Positions 52,777 to 63,419 of a stretch of DNA of 64,000 nucleotides are shown piece by piece. Source of the DNA: Phytopythium helicoides. Its lineage: Eukaryota > Oomycota > Peronosporomycetes > Pythiales > Pythiaceae. The stretch is from NCBI GenBank assembly GCA_024867545.1, contig JANFNE010000050.1, forward strand, positions 372,001-436,000, in the 5' to 3' direction. Position numbers and translations under genes: made by a program. Numbering within the stretch: the first letter of the stretch is position 1; each line of letters starts with the position of its first letter. The notes beneath the pieces are model-generated. The model was not told the DNA's origin. It saw only the letters and a program-made list of their open reading frames with translations, and did not search any database.

Positions 52777-55710
52777 ATGGGCGCCGCGCGCAAGTCCCCG
52801 TGCCAGCTCCGCCTCGAGGCGCGCTCCCGCGCCTACCGCCAGCCGTCGAGCGCCGCCGCCGCCTCCGCCTCGTGCGCCGACTCGGCGCCCGCCGCGCTGC
52901 TCTCGTCCGCGCAACTGGCCGCGCGCCTGCACTCGCGCATCGCCCGCGCCGCCGAGATCCGCGGCCTGCAGCGCCAGCACCGAGCGGCGTCGGCCCGCGA
53001 GCGCGTGCAGCACGCGCGCCGCGTCGCCAGGGAGCAGGACGCCAAGCGCCGCGCGCAGTCGGCCAGCACGCGCTGCCGCTCGCGCCAGAAGCTCGAGGTC
53101 GCGCGCGCCAGGCGCTCGGCGCAGCTCGAGCTGCTCGCTCAGCAGTGCCGCGCGAGGGCCGAGCTCGTGCTCGAGAAGGTGGAGAGCGTCAAGGAGTCGC
53201 AGCGAGACCGCGAGCAGCGCGCCAGGCGCCTCATTGAGCTGCAGCTGGTCGACGCCGCCAAGCGAAGAGAGGCGCAGACCAGGGAGATGGTGCAGAAGCT
53301 GTCGGCGCGCTGGCACAGCGTAGAGCTCGTCAAGGACCGCGTACAGCGCGCAAAGTTCATCCAGCGATGGTACAGGCGCCACGTGGAGGTGCGCCGCGCC
53401 GCCCAGGAGCTCCGGCGAGCAGAGAAGCATGTCGCGACGGTCGAGCGCGGCTGGCAGAAGCTCAAGGACACGGGCTTTGAGGAAAGCATGATGCTCTTGC
53501 AGCAGCGCCCCATCGCGCAGGCGGCCCAAGCCGTGCTGCGCGTGCTCCTCCCGACCGCAGGAGAGAAGGGGGCGTCGGCGTCGCCGAGATCCCGCAGCGC
53601 CAACTTCCGCGTGCTGCTCATGGCGGGTATGATTGCGTACCACCCGAGGGAAATCATGAGCGAGAACTACTCGTCGCGCCTCGCGTTCGCTTCTCGAGGC
53701 GTTCTCCGAGCCATGGAGTCGATCTACGAAGGCTTCTCGCAGGACCTCAGTTCCCGAGAGCTCAAGGCCCGCGTCGCAACGCTGGAAGCCAAGTTCGCTT
53801 TCTACTTTGAATCGTTCACGCGCTGGAAGGAGCGCGACGCGGAGCGACTTGCGAGCGAGCTGCTGACCTCTTATCATGAGATTTTCACGCTGAAGCAGCG
53901 CTACGAGGCTTCTGCAGAGGGTGCCGTTGCCGGTGACGGCCTCCACGAGCTCAACCATCAGACTGAACGTCAATTGCAGCAGATTCAGCGTGCATTGCTG
54001 CAGGTTCTGGGGAAGGAGCGTGCCTTGGAGCGCACTGCGGCTGTCGAACGACAGGTTCTCGCTTCACTCACTCCTTCTTCAAACTCTGATGAAGACGACT
54101 CGATGGATGATGGCGAAGGTGGGCAGGAGCCGGATGAAGAAGCTGTTGAAGAAGAGCGTTCTCATCGTCATGATGATGCTGCCGATTCAAGCTCTAAGGA
54201 AAGTGGTGACCCCCAACGTGAATCTAGCAGCGTGGATAGCGCTGATCAACAAACTGAGCATCCTCCGGACCAACTCGAGCCTTTGATGGGTGACCGCAAG
54301 CTCGTTCACGAGCTCATCTTGAACCCAGACTACCGCGTCATCGATCAGGAGGCCTTCAATGGGGACGACAGCTCTTCTCTCCCCGTTGATCCTTCTGACA
54401 TGGCTAGCTTTGCGCGCCAGGTTCGAGCGACTATGCTCCGGGCCTTTTGGGACCAAGTTGTTGCAACAAACGACCTTGCTTCGCTGTTGTCTCGCGTTGA
54501 AGAGCTTCAGTCGTCGCTGTCTTCGATAGAGATGCACCCGAATATGCAAATGCGAGTTCGAGATGCGCTACGTGCTGATGAGCTTGGTGCACTCATGGCG
54601 GATCCAGTCTACAACCTGATGGCGATCAAGGCTCGTTGTGACGCTATCCTTGGGGTTATTATCGATGCTGAAGCCCCAGCGCGGAACGAAGCGACTCGCA
54701 CCTTTATGCAGTCTTTTGACGCGCGTGCACGAGCCTTGATCAGTGGTAACGAAACCAGTGATGTGCCAATCCGTCTGCTGGTCGATTTTTTAGCCTTTGC
54801 TCTTGAGAAGACAGTGCAGATTCGCGGTGATATCATGCAAGCTCATGTTAGCATGCTCGGTGCGTACCTTCAGCGTCACGGAGTTGAGTACGAGCGGAAG
54901 CACGTTCGTGAGCTACTTGAAGCGGGTCAAATGCACCTGGCAAAAACGGAAAGCTGGCTTCAAGCAGAGATGATCTCGTACTGGACGCAAGCGAGCAGCG
55001 ATGAGCGCGCACGTCTTGAGCGCTTCGATGCCGATGCTTTCTCTCGATTTTACTTTTCAAGTTTGATGGCGTTGGTGAATACTCATGTCGAAAGCGCATC
55101 GAACTCGAGTGATCTATCCGCTAGCAGCTGGCCCGAGACTTTTGAGCTGGATGTTAGTCATATCAGAAGTGCCCGTGACTCGATCGACCGTATTGCAGTC
55201 GTCTCAACTCTGATGGCTGGCGTTCGAGATTACGTCGCTCGACATCGATTGAGTGTCCCACGAGACTTTTTCGTGCAGATTAAGGACAAGTTGGTGACGT
55301 TGCTGCGCTCCCCTGGTGTGACTGGTGCGAATCTGGTTGCCCAAGCCATTGATGCCGTCGCATCTATTGATGAGCTAAGTGGTGTAAACGGCTCCGCTGA
55401 GATCGACTCGCTTCGCGACCGACTGCAATCTTCTCTCGCGAGCGGCAATCCGATATTTGTGCTGTTCTTCAAGCGTGCGGTGGCTGGTGTACAAGCACGT
55501 CTGATGGATGAGTGGCACCGCGTCCATCCGAGCGCTAGCGTGGGCACCAGTGACGGCGTTCACGCCTCGCTTGCCACGTTCGAGTCGGAGATCCGTGGCG
55601 TCGCGCAGCAGCTTTGGAAGGTTGCAAAGCTGAATGAAGCCGTGTACGCCATCCAGTACAATGCGATGATCAAGAAGCTCGTGGCGGCTCACGCCCCAAG
55701 CGAGCAGTGA
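52777..55710 (+). CDS. T-complex protein 11 (TCP11)-like protein
   Basis: Intronless, about 977 residues from ATG 52777 (the frame is open from 52522). The N-terminal third is very Arg/Ala/Gln-rich and predicted coiled coil (53000-53350), with an IQ-like motif (FIQRWYRRHVEVRRAAQELR). An acidic linker (about 54090-54270) precedes the TCP11-type helical region: LVHELILNPDYRVI, FARQVRATMLRAFWDQVV, LLVDFLAFALEKTVQIRGDIMQ, ending near 55710. TCP11 proteins act in sperm cAMP signalling in mammals and have poorly known roles in other eukaryotes. Third-position GC drops after about 53900. An 18-base T run lies 57 bp past the stop. The frame is intact. Confidence 0.68.
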   Translation: MGAARKSPCQLRLEARSRAYRQPSSAAAASASCADSAPAALLSSAQLAARLHSRIARAAEIRGLQRQHRAASARERVQHARRVAREQDAKRRAQSASTRCRSRQKLEVARARRSAQLELLAQQCRARAELVLEKVESVKESQRDREQRARRLIELQLVDAAKRREAQTREMVQKLSARWHSVELVKDRVQRAKFIQRWYRRHVEVRRAAQELRRAEKHVATVERGWQKLKDTGFEESMMLLQQRPIAQAAQAVLRVLLPTAGEKGASASPRSRSANFRVLLMAGMIAYHPREIMSENYSSRLAFASRGVLRAMESIYEGFSQDLSSRELKARVATLEAKFAFYFESFTRWKERDAERLASELLTSYHEIFTLKQRYEASAEGAVAGDGLHELNHQTERQLQQIQRALLQVLGKERALERTAAVERQVLASLTPSSNSDEDDSMDDGEGGQEPDEEAVEEERSHRHDDAADSSSKESGDPQRESSSVDSADQQTEHPPDQLEPLMGDRKLVHELILNPDYRVIDQEAFNGDDSSSLPVDPSDMASFARQVRATMLRAFWDQVVATNDLASLLSRVEELQSSLSSIEMHPNMQMRVRDALRADELGALMADPVYNLMAIKARCDAILGVIIDAEAPARNEATRTFMQSFDARARALISGNETSDVPIRLLVDFLAFALEKTVQIRGDIMQAHVSMLGAYLQRHGVEYERKHVRELLEAGQMHLAKTESWLQAEMISYWTQASSDERARLERFDADAFSRFYFSSLMALVNTHVESASNSSDLSASSWPETFELDVSHIRSARDSIDRIAVVSTLMAGVRDYVARHRLSVPRDFFVQIKDKLVTLLRSPGVTGANLVAQAIDAVASIDELSGVNGSAEIDSLRDRLQSSLASGNPIFVLFFKRAVAGVQARLMDEWHRVHPSASVGTSDGVHASLATFESEIRGVAQQLWKVAKLNEAVYAIQYNAMIKKLVAAHAPSEQ

Positions 55711-55906
55711 AGGTGAGAATGAAGAGTTTTTTCAGTAGATTCATGATGGCTATGACGGAGTGAGCCTTTTTTTTTTTTTTTTTTGAGGTGCGAATAATGA
55801 TGAAACGATTTGAGTCCCGAGTGGCTTCAAATGTCTGATTGCGGCTTCCTCTACCCGCAAACTCTTTCCCACGCAAAGCCATTACACTCGTTTCTTGCAC
55901 TTTAGC

Positions 55907-57019
55907 TCAGCTCGATAGACGAGTGGCAAAGTTGGCGCCTGGCATGCCCCCAGTGAGGCTGACGCCTCCCGTCATGGCGGCGCCGCCGTCATTTCCCGCC
56001 GCGACCGTGTATAGCAGTTGTGCGAGCCAGCGACTCGTGGTGGCGTCGTCCTTGAGTGCCTCATCGAACGTGTGGTTGCGTAGCGCGTCGGGGAGGCACT
56101 GACGCAGCGCCTCCTTGGCGCGCGGGTTGTCGGCGAGCCGCAGGTAGCAGCGGATGATGTGCTTTAGCAGCCGCGGGGCCGGCGCCTCGACCAGCACGCC
56201 GACCATCTTGCTCAGCACGGTGCCGACCTGCCGAGTGGAGCAAAAGAGGAGCCGTCAGTCGTCTGTGGACGGCGCAGAACAAGACCCCGAGAGGCGATGC
56301 ACGCACCGCGTAGAAGCGTTCGGGCGTGTGGCAGATGTAGGTGAGCCCCATGTCGTCTAGCAGGATCTTCTGCACGATGAAGGTGGCAACCGTCTTGGAG
56401 AGCTCGCTACCGGCCTCCATGATGCGCAGGCATAGCGGGATGATCTCGGTCTGCAGGAGAAAGTTGATGACGTCCGAGTCGTCGATCTGCGTTCAACCGC
56501 GTCGTGAGCCAACTCCCCCTCGGCGTCCGCGTCCTGCCGCTCCCCGCGCACCTTAACGAGCGCGCCGATGACGCCGAGACTGGTGAGGCGCAGGTACTCG
56601 AACGGGCGGTTCTTGCTGACCGTGTTGAGGAACGGGTACAGGTAGAGCGGGATGTGCGCTGGCAGCAAGCAGCAGCACGACAAGGTCAGCCCCTCCCCCA
56701 TGCAGCCGCTAGCTGGCGCCCGCGTACCGTTGAGGAAGTGCGTGCGCGTCTCGGCGTGCGACGCCACGCACTGCAGCAGCGCGAGCGCGTTGCACACGCG
56801 GTTGGACGCGTGCGCCGTGAGCTGCGGCGGCGAGAGCAGCGGGTAGATGCTCACGATCTCCTGCAGCAGCGCGGCCACCGTGCCGAACGAGTGCCACAGG
56901 ATCGGCGCCAGCTCCGGGAACTCCTCGCGCTTCTTGCTCAGCTCCAGCAGCGCGCTCTCGCGCTGCTCGGGCACCGACAGCTCCAGCACCAGCGGGTACA
57001 GCTGCTCGGGGCCCTCCAT
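55907..57019 (-). CDS. CNOT9: CCR4-NOT complex subunit 9 (CNOT9/RCD1/Caf40)
   Basis: Armadillo-repeat subunit of the CCR4-NOT deadenylase complex. Four exons: 57019-56728 ([20 protein letters not shown]), 56658-56552 ([31 protein letters not shown]), about 56489-56307 ([37 protein letters not shown]) and 56227-55907 ([39 protein letters not shown]). All introns are short GT-AG in phase. The total of about 299 residues equals the usual family length. Conservation is extreme, as in all eukaryotes. The protein ends in a Gly-rich tail and TGA at 55907. It is convergent with the TCP11-like gene. Confidence 0.92.
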
Positions 57020-57858
57020 GGCGGCGGCGATTGTAGCGCGGAATCTGCCGGCGGGGACTTGGGAACTGCGGTATGGCATGATGCCGTAGAAGAGGTGGAG
57101 GGCGATCCACCGCGAAAATGAATTCTGGCACTCGTATAAACTTATCGCTCACACACGACTTTGTGGAGATTGGCACCCGTGCCGCGGAGTTCTCGGTAGG
57201 AACGCCAAGATCTGAGGAAAGTGCTACCAGCCGAAGCAATAACATTCATTTACGACGGCATCAATGGAACTTTGTGCATCCCGCCGACGAAAGAATCGAC
57301 CACTAATAACGAGTTCTCCTGAGCTCGGAGAGAGCGTGATGCAAAGTAAAAAAGAGTTTGTGTGATTGCTCAGGAAGCTACGCAATTGGAGGATATCACT
57401 CGATATCATCCAGACAGTGGAGTGGATCACAGCGAGACGATACCATTCCAGATTTATCAAGATACACTATTCATGCTTATAGAAGACGGGGAAATCGACT
57501 GGAAAAAGATTCAACTGGAATCTTCGAGCACGTGATCACTCAACTAAGGATTTTTGCGATTATGAGGCAGCAACCGCAGCGGCATTCTCAACGTGCGTGT
57601 ATTTGAGTGGGAGGAAGTCGACAGTTCCGATATTAGCTTCATCCTAAATTTATAAGAAGGAGACGCAAGTGCTCAAGACAACCCAGTTGGCATTGCTAGG
57701 GATGCTGATTATGCACGAAATCCTGGTCACAAGCCGCATAATGATGATTAATATGGACACCATTTCATAGGAACTCAATACATTATATCCAAATTGCATC
57801 ACTTAAATGCGCACAAAGCATATTGAATTCATTGTACACAATCCCATATCGTGATGGC
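57020..57858. other. Intergenic, AT-rich
   Basis: Upstream region of CNOT9, then AT-rich DNA with no gene, RNA or repeat recognised. Confidence 0.45.
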
Positions 57859-57898
57859 TCCGACCGTCGTGCAACTCCGACTCTGCATCCGACGTATC
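57859..57898 (+). repeat. Left cluster of three TCCGAC motifs
   Basis: TCCGAC at 57859, 57876 and 57888. The last, extended to TCCGACGTATC (57888-57898), matches in inverted orientation GATACGTCGGA at 60439-60449 on the far side of the recombinase gene. Confidence 0.5.
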
Positions 57899-58214
57899 GC
57901 AAAAATTGATCGCACCAAATGTTGGAGGTTTCGTAAAATCCCGTAAAAGCATAGGCTCTCAAATGATTGACTCTACTGCTGGGTGCCATGCGTAATTACG
58001 CCGGTGAAATCAATGGACCATGTGCCATTTCGACTGCGCCATTTTTCCCTGGGCGCTCAGTGCTCGATTGCCCACCTGGCATGGTGAATTGAGGGGGGTA
58101 TGCCGCGCATCGGCTACCTAAGAGGTGTTCCCCTGGCCACGAAGAACTGTGGTCAGTAATTCCTCGTCGAGCACTCCAGAAGAGTTCCCCTGCGATGTTG
58201 CTGCGCTAACCCCC

Positions 58215-58278
58215 ACCGATGTAGCTCAATGGGAGAGCTCCCAAAAAGAAAGGAGGTGGTTCGATTCCATCCATGGGT
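58215..58278 (+). pseudogene. tRNA-like sequence lacking part of the anticodon arm
   Basis: 64 nt. Acceptor strands 58215-58221 and 58272-58278 pair except for one G-G mismatch. The D arm is GCTC/GAGC. The T arm is GGTGG/CCATC with loop TTCGATT. Box A (TAGCTCAATGG, 58222-58232) and box B (GGTTCGATTCC, 58258-58268) are intact, and a T5 run follows at 58281. Only 16 nt lie between the D and T arms, where about 23 are normal, so there is no proper anticodon stem. It is a tRNA pseudogene or a SINE-like pol III unit. Confidence 0.6.
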
Positions 58279-58300
58279 AAATTTTTATCTACCATGCCTG

Positions 58301-60343
58301 TTACAGACTACACGGATGTGGCTTGAGCACGCTTAGGCAGTGACTCGGCGCGGGATCTACGAAGCGGCCGATGGTGATTCGCTGTTGATACGCGATGATG
58401 AGGTCGTTCATGCTCCCTTGTCGATGAAGCTGTCGAAGTGCCTTGAGCACTGCATTGGATCCCAACGACGGCACACCGCGAGCAGTAAGGTATGCTGTGA
58501 CTTCTCTCGATGCTAACTCTCCAAGCTGTCGGACAGTGTCCTTGTAGCAGGGCGAGAGCTCGTCAAGCGTGTACCCGCCTTCGATGAAGAGTCGCATGAA
58601 GGCCACGAGCAGCTTGGAATCCGACTTCTTATGCTTGTCTGTGCTTAGCCAACCGCGCGGCACCGCAGTGTACCAAGCGAACCAGGTGTCAAGAATCGGC
58701 GTGGGCTTCGACCTGCGGCGGCGTTTGACTGGTACGTCTTCTTCATTTTCTCTTGGTCGTTTGGCTTGGTCAGCACATGCTGACGCCTTCGCTTCAGTTT
58801 TGGTGCCTGTAGCTCCTAGCAAGTTAACACGAGCCTCTAGGCTCCGGTTGACCTCAATTAACCGCTCAATCAAGGCTGTCTGATGATCGAACGCAACTTT
58901 TGCCTTCACTTTTCTTTCCATCAGGTCCTCTGAAGTGGTGCTCACGTGGGCTGCTGACCTCGTAAGTTGCTGTGACCATGCAAGCAGGCTTGTTGTCGTC
59001 ACATCAGAGGCTTCGGCGCAGCGATGCAACGTCTTCATTGCTGGTGCCTCAGGATTGATCTTCATCAGCGACGGGTAGTGGAGGATGATGGTTGCTGTGA
59101 GCACATCTCTAACAGCTGCGCAGATGTTGAACGCCTTGTTCGCCAGTCCGGTGCTTGCGTTGAAGAGGTTGCTACTCACATTTCTAATCTGCTCTTGTGT
59201 GGCCGAGTCGAAGGCTTCTAGTGATGGGAGAGCGACGGCTTGCTTTGGCGCCATCCCACCCAGTACCTTCGCAACTTGGTGGTCTTCCTTTGGAGTGTTG
59301 AAGACGTACGCGAATGCTTTGTTTGTCGTGGTCAAGTTCCAAGCTCCTCGGTCGAAGATCCACTGCGCTGTCAGCTCGGAGCTTGCATTTGCATGCTGCG
59401 CTCCGCCTCGTCGAAACGAGTGAGAAGTCAGCTGCTGCTCAACTCCAGCTTAGATGGCAACGCGATCAAGCAAGTGGTTAACAAGAGCGTGGATCCCGAC
59501 AGCCGGTGTTGTATGCGCTCCGCTGCCGCCGCTCGATGATGAATGCGAAGACGCTAGTGCGCCGCTGTCTTCAAGCAGATCCAGCAACGGTATCGAGTCG
59601 GTCAGCTCAACAGGGACCTCTTTTGCTTGCACCGGTAAGTGGTTCAGCAGCGCAGCGCAAGGCGACTCTTGTGTGATCAAGGCTAGCGCTAGCGCCAGCA
59701 GCGGACACGTCGCGAAGTCTTCGTCAGGAAAGAGTGACAGCGCTTGCTCGTCGGACATCTTCATGCGGATGAAGCGGATGAAGAACACGCCACCAGCACC
59801 GATGGAGAGCTGCTGCTTCCGAACGAAGGTAAGGTCTGATGCACGACCAAAGAGGTACCTGATTAGGCACAACAGTGCTGCATCTTGATAGTCCGTTGCA
59901 CAGGTGGCTGATGAATACAGATAACTTGTCATCTTCGTCAGACCCTCCTTCGTGCACGCGACCGCCTTCTTGACAAACCCACCGCTTTCTCTCTTGATGC
60001 AGTGTTGCTCAAGCGTGCGTCCCATGCTCAGCAGCTGCCGTGCCACAGTGCCGCCTTCGACAGGATACTCGTCCAGAAGCCAGCACTTCACCTGGCGAAA
60101 GTATTGAGCGACGGAGTGGCGCGATAAATGCTGCCCCCGTGCTCCTGCATGAAACGCCAAATACACACCAAACTTGTCCATGAGCGTAACAAGGATGCCA
60201 CCAGCACGGCTTGGGTTTGCGTCGACCAGAGCCCTCACATGCTCCATGGTGGTGGACTCAACAGAGAGGAAGCGCTCAAACGCCTTCATTGCCGTCGCGC
60301 GCGCGCGCTTGGTGTTGGCGGGCTTCAGGTCGTTTAGACTCAT
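58301..60343 (-). pseudogene. Crypton-type tyrosine recombinase with one in-frame TAA
   Basis: A frame of 681 codons from ATG 60343 to a stop at 58301, interrupted only by TAA at 59450-59452 (codon 298). Catalytic set of tyrosine recombinases: Arg167 in IRYLFGRASDLTFV, His308 and Arg311 in TSHSFRRGGAQH, Trp335 in DRGAW, and the nucleophile Tyr346 in AFAYVFN. The first arginine lies before the TAA and the rest after it. The C-terminal part has a coiled coil (ALIERLIEVNRSLEARV), a basic NLS-like patch (VPVKRRRRSK), and a Trp-rich block (ILDTWFAWYTAVPRGW) that may be the DNA-binding GCR1_C-type domain known in Cryptons. Cryptons move as circles by site-specific recombination. With the TAA this copy is predicted inactive, unless the stop is suppressed or miscalled. 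Confidence 0.78.
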
Positions 60344-60430
60344 CGTTGTCGGTCGGAGAGGCAGCAGATATGCAAGTGATACGTGGCGAACCAGTCGTTT
60401 GTAGCACGATACACATATCTGGGCTTCAGA

Positions 60431-60465
60431 TCCGACTTGATACGTCGGAACCGCTCAGTTCCGAC
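60431..60465 (-). repeat. Right cluster of TCCGAC motifs with hairpin
   Basis: TCCGAC at 60431-60436, its complement GTCGGA at 60444-60449, and TCCGAC again at 60460-60465. GTCGGAAC (60444-60451) and GTTCCGAC (60458-60465) form a perfect 8-bp stem with a 6-nt loop, 100 bp upstream of the recombinase start. Confidence 0.5.
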
Positions 60466-60870
60466 TTCAGTCGCTACTTGCGTTTTGATTAGACAAAACA
60501 AGTAAATTTGGAGATCACTGGTTGGTCTAAAAATGTTAATGAATTTGATTGGCCTAAAAAAACTGCCTGACGCGTTTATTGGCGAAGACGAACAATACTA
60601 AGATCAAGTTAAGTCGGGGAGATGATGTGATTCATCCATATCAACTCCAATTGCAGCGACCAGAGTCTAATAAGAAGGCAACACTACCACTCCATTTACT
60701 CCACTGATGGCAAACACTACCACTACATATATTGTCATCGATTTCAAATCTTCAAATAAAACCAAAACTCCTGTCTACTATATACCATGCAAGAAAAAAA
60801 CAAGGTGTCGTGTTATTCGTGTTTCTGTGTGTTGTTGTAGTGTTTGTGTGTGTGTTTGATGTAATTGTCC
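60466..60870. other. AT-rich spacer before the tRNA array
   Basis: No gene was seen. The last few tens of bases are the GT-rich leader that precedes each tRNA-Leu unit. Confidence 0.5.
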
Positions 60871-60952
60871 GTCAGTTTGCCCGAGTGGTCTAAGGGGTTA
60901 CGTTCAGGTCGTAATGTTTTCGAACGCGTGGGTTCAAATCCCACAGCTGACA
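60871..60952 (+). tRNA. tRNA-Leu(CAG), array copy 1
   Basis: 82 nt including discriminator A. Acceptor GTCAGTT/AGCTGAC (one G-T pair), D arm CCC..GGG, anticodon stem TTACG/CGTAA with loop TTCAGGT (anticodon CAG, reading CTG), a long class II variable arm (about 13 nt), and T arm GTGGG/CCCAC with TTCAAAT. No intron; CCA is not encoded. Confidence 0.95.
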
Positions 60953-60977
60953 TTCCTGCTGCTACTCTCTTGCTCTC

Positions 60978-60982
60978 TTTTT
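60978..60982 (+). terminator. Pol III T-run terminator
   Basis: T5 about 26 bp past the tRNA end. The same run follows every unit in the array. Confidence 0.5.
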
Positions 60983-61491
60983 GCACCACACCACACCACC
61001 CTGCAATGCAGACACGACGCTCTTTTTATGTTTTCGATATTCTCCTTCTTTGTCGACTTATCTAGTTATCTCTTCTTTTCTTCTTCTTTTTCTTCTTTTC
61101 CCGCTCTTCTTTCGGCCCTATACACCTTCTCTCTTTCCCCCCTCTTTTCTTCCTACTTTCACACCTCTCCCAACGGACCGCATGCCGCCTACACGTACTC
61201 CACCTCGAGACTCGATTCGCCTCGTCTATGCGCGCTCTATCTTCATGTTTTGGTGGCGATTGGTCGGCTACGAGACGCTGGTTACGATGTGGGAGTTGGG
61301 TGGGTATGGGGTTACATGATGTGTTCTGTTTCTGTCCACACTTGACGTGGCGATGGAATTGTGGAGTTGTTGATGTGCGTTGGTATGTGAAAAGGAATGT
61401 GTTGTGTGTTTGTTGTTGTTTGTGTGTTTTGTGTGTGTGTTGTTGTTGTGTGTTGTTGTAGTGTTTGTGTGTGTGTTTGATGTAATTGTCC

Positions 61492-61573
61492 GTCAGTTTG
61501 CCCGAGTGGTCTAAGGGGTTACGTTCAGGTCGTAATGTTTTCGAACGCGTGGGTTCAAATCCCACAGCTGACA
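61492..61573 (+). tRNA. tRNA-Leu(CAG), array copy 2
   Basis: Identical in sequence to copy 1, 621 bp downstream. Confidence 0.95.
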
Positions 61574-62103
61574 TTCCTGCTGCTACTCTCTTGCTCTCTT
61601 TTTGCACCACACCACACCACCCTGCAATGCAGACACGACGCTCTTTTTATGTTTTCGATATTCTCCTTCTTTGTCGACTTATCTAGTTATCTCTTCTTTT
61701 CTTCTTCTTTTTCTTCTTTTCCCGCTCTTCTTTCGGCCCTATACACCTTCTCTCTTTCCCCCCTCTTTTCTTCCTACTTTCACACCTCTCCCAACGGACC
61801 GCATGCCGCCTACACGTACTCCACCTCGAGACTCGATTCGCCTCGTCTATGCGCGCTCTATCTTCATGTTTTGGTGGCGATTGGTCGGCTACGAGACGCA
61901 GGTTACGATGTGGGAGTTGGGTGGGTATGGGGTTACATGATGTGTTCTGTTTCTGTCCACACTTGACGCGGCGATGGAATTGTGGAGTTGTTGATGTGCG
62001 TTGGTATGTGAAAAGGAATGTGTTGTGTGTTTGTTGTTGTTTGTGTGTGTGTTGTTGTTGTGTGTTGTTGTAGTGTTTGTGTGTGTGTTTGATGTAATTG
62101 TCC

Positions 62104-62185
62104 GTCAGTTTGCCCGAGTGGTCTAAGGGGTTACGTTCAGGTCGTAATGTTTTCGAACGCGTGGGTTCAAATCCCACAGCTGACA
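62104..62185 (+). tRNA. tRNA-Leu(CAG), array copy 3
   Basis: Identical in sequence, 612 bp after copy 2. Confidence 0.95.
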
Positions 62186-62724
62186 TTCCTGCTGCTACTC
62201 TCTTGCTCTCTTTTTGCACCACACCACACCACCCTGCAATGCAGACACGACGCTCTTTTTATGTTTTCGATATTCTCCTTCTTTGTCGACTTATCTAGTT
62301 ATCTCTTCTTTTCTTCTTCTTTTTCTTCTTTTCCCGCTCTTCTTTCGGCCCTATACACCTTCTCTCTTTCCCCCCTCTTTTCTTCCTACTTTCACACCTC
62401 TCCCAACGGACCGCATGCCGCCTACACGTACTCCACCTCGAGACTCGATTCGCCTCGTCTATGCGCGCTCTATCTTCATGTTTTGGTGGCGATTGGTCGG
62501 CTACGAGACGCTGGTTACGATGTGGGAGTTGGGTGGGTATGGGGTTACATGATGTGTTCTGTTTCTGTCCACACTTGACGTGGCGATGGAATTGTGGAGT
62601 TGTTGATGTGCGTTGGTATGTGAAAAGGAATGTGTTGTGTGTTTGTTGTTGTTTGTGTGTTTTGTGTGTGTGTTGTTGTTGTGTGTTGTTGTAGTGTTTG
62701 TGTGTGTGTTTGATGTAATTGTCC

Positions 62725-62806
62725 GTCAGTTTGCCCGAGTGGTCTAAGGGGTTACGTTCAGGTCGTAATGTTTTCGAACGCGTGGGTTCAAATCCCACAG
62801 CTGACA
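62725..62806 (+). tRNA. tRNA-Leu(CAG), array copy 4
   Basis: Identical in sequence, 621 bp after copy 3. Confidence 0.95.
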
Positions 62807-63337
62807 TTCCTGCTGCTACTCTCTTGCTCTCTTTTTGCACCACACCACACCACCCTGCAATGCAGACACGACGCTCTTTTTTATGTTTTCGATATTCTCC
62901 TTCTTTGTCGACTTATCTAGTTATCTCTTCTTTTCTTCTTCTTTTTCTTCTTTTCCCGCTCTTCTTTCGGCCCTATACACCTTCTCTCTTTCCCCCCTCT
63001 TTTCTTCCTACTTTCACACCTCTCCCAACGGACCGCATGCCGCCTACACGTACTCCACCTCGAGACTCGATTCGCCTCGTCTATGCGCGCTCTATCTTCA
63101 TGTTTTGGTGGCGATTGGTCGGCTACGAGACGCAGGTTACGATGTGGGAGTTGGGTGGGTATGGGGTTACATGATGTGTTCTGTTTCTGTCCACACTTGA
63201 CGCGGCGATGGAATTGTGGAGTTGTTGATGTGCGTTGGTATGTGAAAAGGAATGTGTTGTGTGTTTGTTGTTGTTTGTGTGTGTGTTGTTGTTGTGTGTT
63301 GTTGTAGTGTTTGTGTGTGTGTTTGATGTAATTGTCC

Positions 63338-63419
63338 GTCAGTTTGCCCGAGTGGTCTAAGGGGTTACGTTCAGGTCGTAATGTTTTCGAACGCGTGGGT
63401 TCAAATCCCACAGCTGACA
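63338..63419 (+). tRNA. tRNA-Leu(CAG), array copy 5
   Basis: Identical in sequence, 613 bp after copy 4. Confidence 0.95.

Larger units (their letters stand above)
57859..60465 (-). mobile_element. Crypton-like tyrosine-recombinase element
   Basis: Proposed extent from the left cluster of TCCGAC motifs (57859-57898) to the right cluster (60431-60465). It contains one recombinase gene (minus strand) and a tRNA-like sequence. The outer ends are inferred from the motif clusters; no target duplication was identified. Confidence 0.55.

Noticed and set aside
51937..53973. A 678-codon open frame antisense to bPH-a2 and the TCP11-like gene
   Set aside because: It spans two sense-strand genes with clear family motifs and is Leu/Arg/Ala-rich as expected of an antisense shadow in GC-rich DNA.
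55767..55784. T18 run as evidence for a retroposed poly(A) tail of a transposon
   Set aside because: It lies just past the TCP11-like stop with no element or target duplication nearby; a simple homopolymer is enough to explain it.
59336..59449. An intron joining the two halves of the Crypton recombinase
   Set aside because: Both halves are in the same frame with only one TAA between them, and the intervening codons encode the HxxR box; removing them would delete catalytic residues.
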